Shown one piece after another: positions 40,836 to 43,829 of a stretch of DNA of 43,829 bases. Under the pieces are notes generated by a model, which was given only the letters and a program-made list of their open reading frames with translations, searched no databases and had not been told where the DNA came from. How positions within the stretch are numbered: the first letter of the stretch is position 1; the number at the start of each line of letters is the position of its first letter. Source of the stretch: Brevibacillus fluminis. GTDB taxonomy: Bacteria > Bacillota > Bacilli > Brevibacillales > Brevibacillaceae. The stretch lies in contig NZ_RHHQ01000016.1 in the NCBI RefSeq assembly GCF_003710825.1, positions 1-43,829 of the forward strand. The letters run 5' to 3'. Made by a program: the position numbers and the translations under genes.

Positions 40836-42080
40836 ATGAAGAATCGTAGATTCAACAAGCTTAGAGCACCCACGATGAGTATTCCGTCTGATAAGGAACA
40901 AGTGTTAAATCATTGGCTGGGAGTTGCGGCACTCTTTATGGCATCACTCAATTTGAGACCAGCGGTAGCCTCCATTGCACCTGTCTTGGGTAGCATTCAA
41001 CATGATCTTGGTTTAAGCGGTGCTGTTTCCAGCTTGCTGGTCTCCATACCGGTGCTTTGTATGAGTCTTCTCGCTCCGTTCTCTGTAAAATTAAGCGAAA
41101 GATTGGGAAATGAACAGGTCATCACCTTGTCATTGGTTCTCATTGGTGCAAGTACGTTGTTACGCCTGTTTATCCAATCTGCTTCGCTATTATTTCTAAC
41201 TGCATTGCTATCCGGCATTGGTATTGCCATGATGGGTCCTTTGTTATCAGGATTTATTAAAAAGTATATGGCTGACAGAGTTCCCTCCATGATTGCTATG
41301 TATTCCATGGCTTTAGCACTGGGGGCAGCGCTTGGTTCGAGTCTTACTTCACCGTTACAATGGAAGCTTCACTCGTGGCAAATGGCACTCTCATTCTGGC
41401 TCATACCTGCAATTTTGGCTTTACCCCTGTGGTTTAGCGTGCAAAGAAGACAGATACACGCTTCTGATACGAAAGTGTCCATAAGCAAACCATTGAAGCT
41501 GCCGTGGAAAACTGGAAAAGCGTGGATACTAGCCATCCAATTCGGACTATTATCGGTCGTGTTTTATTCACTCTTGGGGTGGTTTCCGTTAATGCTCATT
41601 ACGGCAGGTATTTCTAGGTTCCACGCTGGATTCATGGTGACCCTGTTTGCAATCATTCAAATCCCAAGTGGAGTAATTCTGCAGTTGCTTCTCAAGGTGT
41701 ATCCTTCAAGGCGGAACTGGCTAATCATATCTTCATTAATGCAGGCTACGGGCCTTTTGCTATTATTTTTTTCTACCTTCTTATGGTCTGCTGTACTGAT
41801 ATGTGGATTAGGGTCGGGAATGCTATTTGCTCTAGTTAACTTGCTCCCCGTTGAAACCACATCAACACCTGAAGAGGCCGCCTCTTGGGCAGCCATGACC
41901 CAGTGTTTTGGTTTTCTCATCGGTGCGAGTGGGCCATTTCTAACGGGTTGGATGTATGATCGCATCGGCAATTTTAATGTGGGCATACTGGGGATGGTAA
42001 TGATATCAATTTTAATGGGAGTTATATCCTTATTTATCGTTCCACGAAAAGATTCATTGACGTTTTCAAACACTTCGTAA
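40836..42080 (+). CDS. MFS transporter, CynX/NimT type
   Basis: A 414-residue twelve-helix major facilitator. The first helix segment NLRPAVASIAPVLGSIQHDL, with the conserved RP, is the signature of the CynX/NimT/YycB subgroup (cyanate, nitroimidazole or similar small compounds). The inter-helix motif LSERLGNEQVITLSL corresponds to MFS motif A. A 28-residue cytoplasmic leader precedes helix 1. AGAAGGAAG lies before ATG. It is divergent from the mocR gene, its probable controller. Direction and substrate are not determined by sequence. Confidence 0.9.
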   Translation: MKNRRFNKLRAPTMSIPSDKEQVLNHWLGVAALFMASLNLRPAVASIAPVLGSIQHDLGLSGAVSSLLVSIPVLCMSLLAPFSVKLSERLGNEQVITLSLVLIGASTLLRLFIQSASLLFLTALLSGIGIAMMGPLLSGFIKKYMADRVPSMIAMYSMALALGAALGSSLTSPLQWKLHSWQMALSFWLIPAILALPLWFSVQRRQIHASDTKVSISKPLKLPWKTGKAWILAIQFGLLSVVFYSLLGWFPLMLITAGISRFHAGFMVTLFAIIQIPSGVILQLLLKVYPSRRNWLIISSLMQATGLLLLFFSTFLWSAVLICGLGSGMLFALVNLLPVETTSTPEEAASWAAMTQCFGFLIGASGPFLTGWMYDRIGNFNVGILGMVMISILMGVISLFIVPRKDSLTFSNTS

Positions 42081-42125
42081 GGAAAATACGGATTCAAAAA
42101 TTAAAAAATTTGGAGGTCTATTAAT

Positions 42126-42980
42126 ATGAAAATTTTTGTTGCTGGTGCAAGTGGTGTTGTTGGACGCTTTTTACTTCCGAAATTAATACAAGCAGGTCAC
42201 GAAGTGATCGGAATGACGCGTCGAGAGGAACAAGGACAGGCGATCGAAAAATTAGGAGCAAAAGCTGTTATTACAGATGTGTTTGATCTGGAGCAGATCG
42301 TAAACATCATAAGTGAAAGTAAACCCAATGTTGTTATTCATCAGTTAACATCATTGAGCGAGGGAAGTTCAGCTGAGAATGCGCGAATTCGGATTGAAGG
42401 AACCCGAAACTTGGTGGATGCTGCGAAACAAGCTAATGTGCAGAAAATTATTGCACAGAGTATTTCATGGGCATATGAACCGGGGATCGCACCTGCATCG
42501 GAAGAGGTGCCTTTGGACATTCACGCACCCATGCCCCGAAATACAACAATCAATGGTATCGTGGCCTTAGAAGAAACGGTTACGGAAATCCCAAAGCATG
42601 TCATTCTACGGTATGGCACACTGTATGGTCCAGCTACCTGGTATGACAATAATGGAGCTACGGCCGAGAAAGTTCGGAACCACGAATTTAGGGCAACGGA
42701 CGGTGTCACCTCTTTTGTCCATGTGGAGGATGCGGCGAATGCAGCTTTTCTGGCCTTGGATTGGCCGACAGGAACGTATAATATCGTCGATGATGAACCT
42801 GCCAAAGGTATAGACTGGCTGCCCGTATATGCACACATCTTAAAAGCACCTTCACCAGAAGTTCAATTGAGCGCAAGTGAATGGGAAAGAGGTGCTTCGA
42901 ACACCAAAGCAAAAAACGGTTGTGGATGGAAGCTTCAGTACCCCACTTGGAGAACAGGTTTTCCCAAAGCTTTGCGATAA
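42126..42980 (+). CDS. NAD-dependent epimerase/reductase (SDR extended)
   Basis: A 284-residue extended short-chain dehydrogenase/epimerase. The dinucleotide motif is VAGASGVVGRFLLPKLIQAG. VVIHQLTSL and AQSISWAYEPG occupy the usual catalytic-loop positions, though the classical YxxxK is not evident: after SISWAY the usual Tyr-Lys pair is replaced. RYGTLYGPATWYDNNG is the expected sugar-side segment. Typical YwnB/YesF-like members reduce or epimerise small molecules. GGAGG sits nine bases before ATG. It follows the MFS gene by 45 bases and may be in the same operon under MocR. Confidence 0.86.
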   Translation: MKIFVAGASGVVGRFLLPKLIQAGHEVIGMTRREEQGQAIEKLGAKAVITDVFDLEQIVNIISESKPNVVIHQLTSLSEGSSAENARIRIEGTRNLVDAAKQANVQKIIAQSISWAYEPGIAPASEEVPLDIHAPMPRNTTINGIVALEETVTEIPKHVILRYGTLYGPATWYDNNGATAEKVRNHEFRATDGVTSFVHVEDAANAAFLALDWPTGTYNIVDDEPAKGIDWLPVYAHILKAPSPEVQLSASEWERGASNTKAKNGCGWKLQYPTWRTGFPKALR

Positions 42981-43129
42981 TCAGCTTAGTGAGGTGCCGC
43001 AAACGGGGATTAGCTAATCTAGGATATGGTTATACCCCTTAAGCCAGCCATCCGTGGAAAATGGGGTGGAGGATTACCATAACTTTGTTGATGGATCGCA
43101 AAAGAGTGCATTAAGAAGGCGGTGGGTAT

Positions 43130-43345
43130 ATGAAAATAAACAGGGGGAGTGTGCTTAGTAAAGAGTATTTTAGCGCTTACTTATCGCATGTTATGACTGT
43201 GTTTCGGTGTAATGTTGATGAGGCAATAGAGAAAACAATTGAACGACTATTTCCTGGCGACTTAAATGCCTTTGAGGATGAAACACTTAATAATTTCTCT
43301 ATCGCTTTTAAGGAACTCGTCAATGAGAAAGTTATTGCTGTATAA
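43130..43345 (+). CDS. Hypothetical 71-residue protein
   Basis: An ATG preceded by AAGGCGGTGGG opens a 71-codon frame (KINRGSVLSKEYFSAYLSHV, FRCNVDEAIEKTIERLFPGD) with a helical pattern and one Cys. No recognised domain and no signal or membrane segment. The ribosome binding site and the terminator 70 bases downstream support expression. Function unknown. Confidence 0.5.
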   Translation: MKINRGSVLSKEYFSAYLSHVMTVFRCNVDEAIEKTIERLFPGDLNAFEDETLNNFSIAFKELVNEKVIAV

Positions 43346-43412
43346 GGATGTCTAAAACAGGGTTTTCCTTGAGCTGGAAATTGTTTATAACGGGGATCAA
43401 ATACTCGATAAG

Positions 43413-43446
43413 TAATAAAGGCTATCTTCTCGGTAGCCTTTTTACT
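43413..43446 (+). terminator. Intrinsic terminator
   Basis: AAAGGCTA and TAGCCTTT pair around TCTTCTCGG and are followed by TTTAC. It ends the transcript of the small hypothetical gene. Confidence 0.75.
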
Positions 43447-43570
43447 TTTGATATAAAGATTTAGCATAATATCAAAGTTTGTCCCAAGTTAATCAAATAC
43501 ATGATGTAGTAAAACAATCAATTATCAATATTCTTCTATGGTGGTTGGTCTATCCCGTTCATTCTGAACG

Positions 43571-43632
43571 AATCCGGTTAATTATGAAACTGTCAGGTTA
43601 ATTTTGAAAAAATCCGGCTAATAATGAAAAAG
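43571..43632 (+). repeat. Three 20-base iterons
   Basis: TCCGGTTAATTATGAAA at 43573, TCAGGTTAATTTTGAAA at 43593 and TCCGGCTAATAATGAAA at 43613 repeat with exactly 20-base spacing. Multiple repeats of this kind (GTTAATT.TGAAA) are found at the ends of IS21-family elements. No IS21 gene is visible in the window. Confidence 0.7.
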
Positions 43633-43669
43633 CACAATCGAAATGGTTCTCTCTTTATTTTTGTCTCCC

Positions 43670-43708
43670 CACAACTATTCCGAAAATGAGTGTTTTCGGT
43701 ATTGTTGG
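43670..43708. repeat. CCGAAAA palindromic repeat, copy 3
   Basis: CCCACAACTATTCCGAAAA and TTTTCGGTATTGTTGGG fold into a long stem around TGAGTG. The match with copies at 18765 and 19886 covers the left arm and loop border. Confidence 0.6.
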
Positions 43709-43829
43709 GTCTGTCAAGAATTTTGTGTAAACCAACTCAACCAGTTGTATGAGAAGGTTTCATCCCCTATTCGAAAAATCTTTCTCCAGCCAATAGAGTC
43801 AAGGGCGTAAGGCAAAGCGAACCCTTGAC
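43708..43829. mobile_element. Possible IS256-type end, cut by the window edge
   Basis: GGTCTGTCAAGAATTTTGTG followed by TAAAC resembles the terminal repeats of IS256-family elements in Firmicutes. A hairpin at 43798-43829 (GTCAAGGG with CCCTTGAC) could be the transcription stop of a minus-strand transposase lying beyond the window. No coding sequence is present to confirm the family. Confidence 0.4.

Noticed and set aside
43571..43632. CRISPR array
   Set aside because: Only three imperfect units with a 20-base period and no unique spacers.

Overview
The window looks like a chromosomal accessory region of a low-to-mid GC, spore-former-type Firmicute. A Brevibacillus/Paenibacillaceae source is my best guess; it is inferred and not provable from this stretch. 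Supporting signs are strong AGGAGG-type ribosome binding sites, frequent TTG/GTG starts, lipobox lipoproteins, a Rok-like DNA-binding protein, a XerS-type recombinase remnant, MocR and MerR regulators, and IS110, IS3 and group II intron sequences. No rRNA, tRNA or CRISPR array was seen.

Layout. 1-3.6 kb: a frameshifted IS110 transposase, a small phage-like ORF pair, three copies of a hairpin-bearing repeat of about 150 bp, a GC-rich fragment of an S9 peptidase and a XerS fragment. 3.7-7.1 kb: an internally deleted beta-lactamase-fold hydrolase, an intact paralogue (4488-5906) and a MerR regulator. The dead copy and the MerR gene carry near-identical 19-bp-spacer MerR promoters. 7.4-11.7 kb: a peptide-binding lipoprotein, an M29 aminopeptidase and a TolC-family protein. 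11.8-15.5 kb: a terminator invaded by the 5' end of a group II intron, a secreted copper-amine-oxidase-N-domain protein, and repeats. 15.5-18.6 kb: an M20 hydrolase, an NCS1 permease and a glutamine-synthetase-type fragment. 18.9-20.5 kb: a Rok-like protein, a 47-residue zinc-ribbon protein and repeats.

20.5-27.8 kb is the most coherent block: a TetR regulator divergent from a dihydrolipoamide dehydrogenase, a second TetR paralogue with the same palindromic operator, an iron-sulfur protein fused to a putative SCP2-like domain, and an HlyD adaptor translationally coupled to an ABC-2 permease. Remnants of duplicated lpdA and hlyD starts lie between these genes, so the block was probably built by duplication and decay. 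28.4-29.3 kb: an MFS remnant, then a flavodoxin-fold oxidoreductase driven by a MerR gene whose target promoter overlaps the merR stop. 30.2-32.3 kb is a gene graveyard: DinB, agmatinase, alpha/beta hydrolase, MocR/MFS intergenic and M20 pieces. It ends at an intact PhzF gene.

33.9-43.8 kb: a hotdog thioesterase, an IS3 element with one nonsense codon, a membrane protein, a broken DinB gene, a DMT exporter, a frameshifted Nudix gene, a MocR regulator divergent from a CynX-type MFS transporter, an epimerase and a small hypothetical gene. The window closes in 20-bp iterons and what may be an IS256-type end. The MocR/MFS control region occurs three times, once intact and twice as relics.

The overall picture is small-molecule handling modules (peptide import, efflux, redox) each with its own TetR, MerR or MocR regulator, set among decaying duplicates and mobile DNA.
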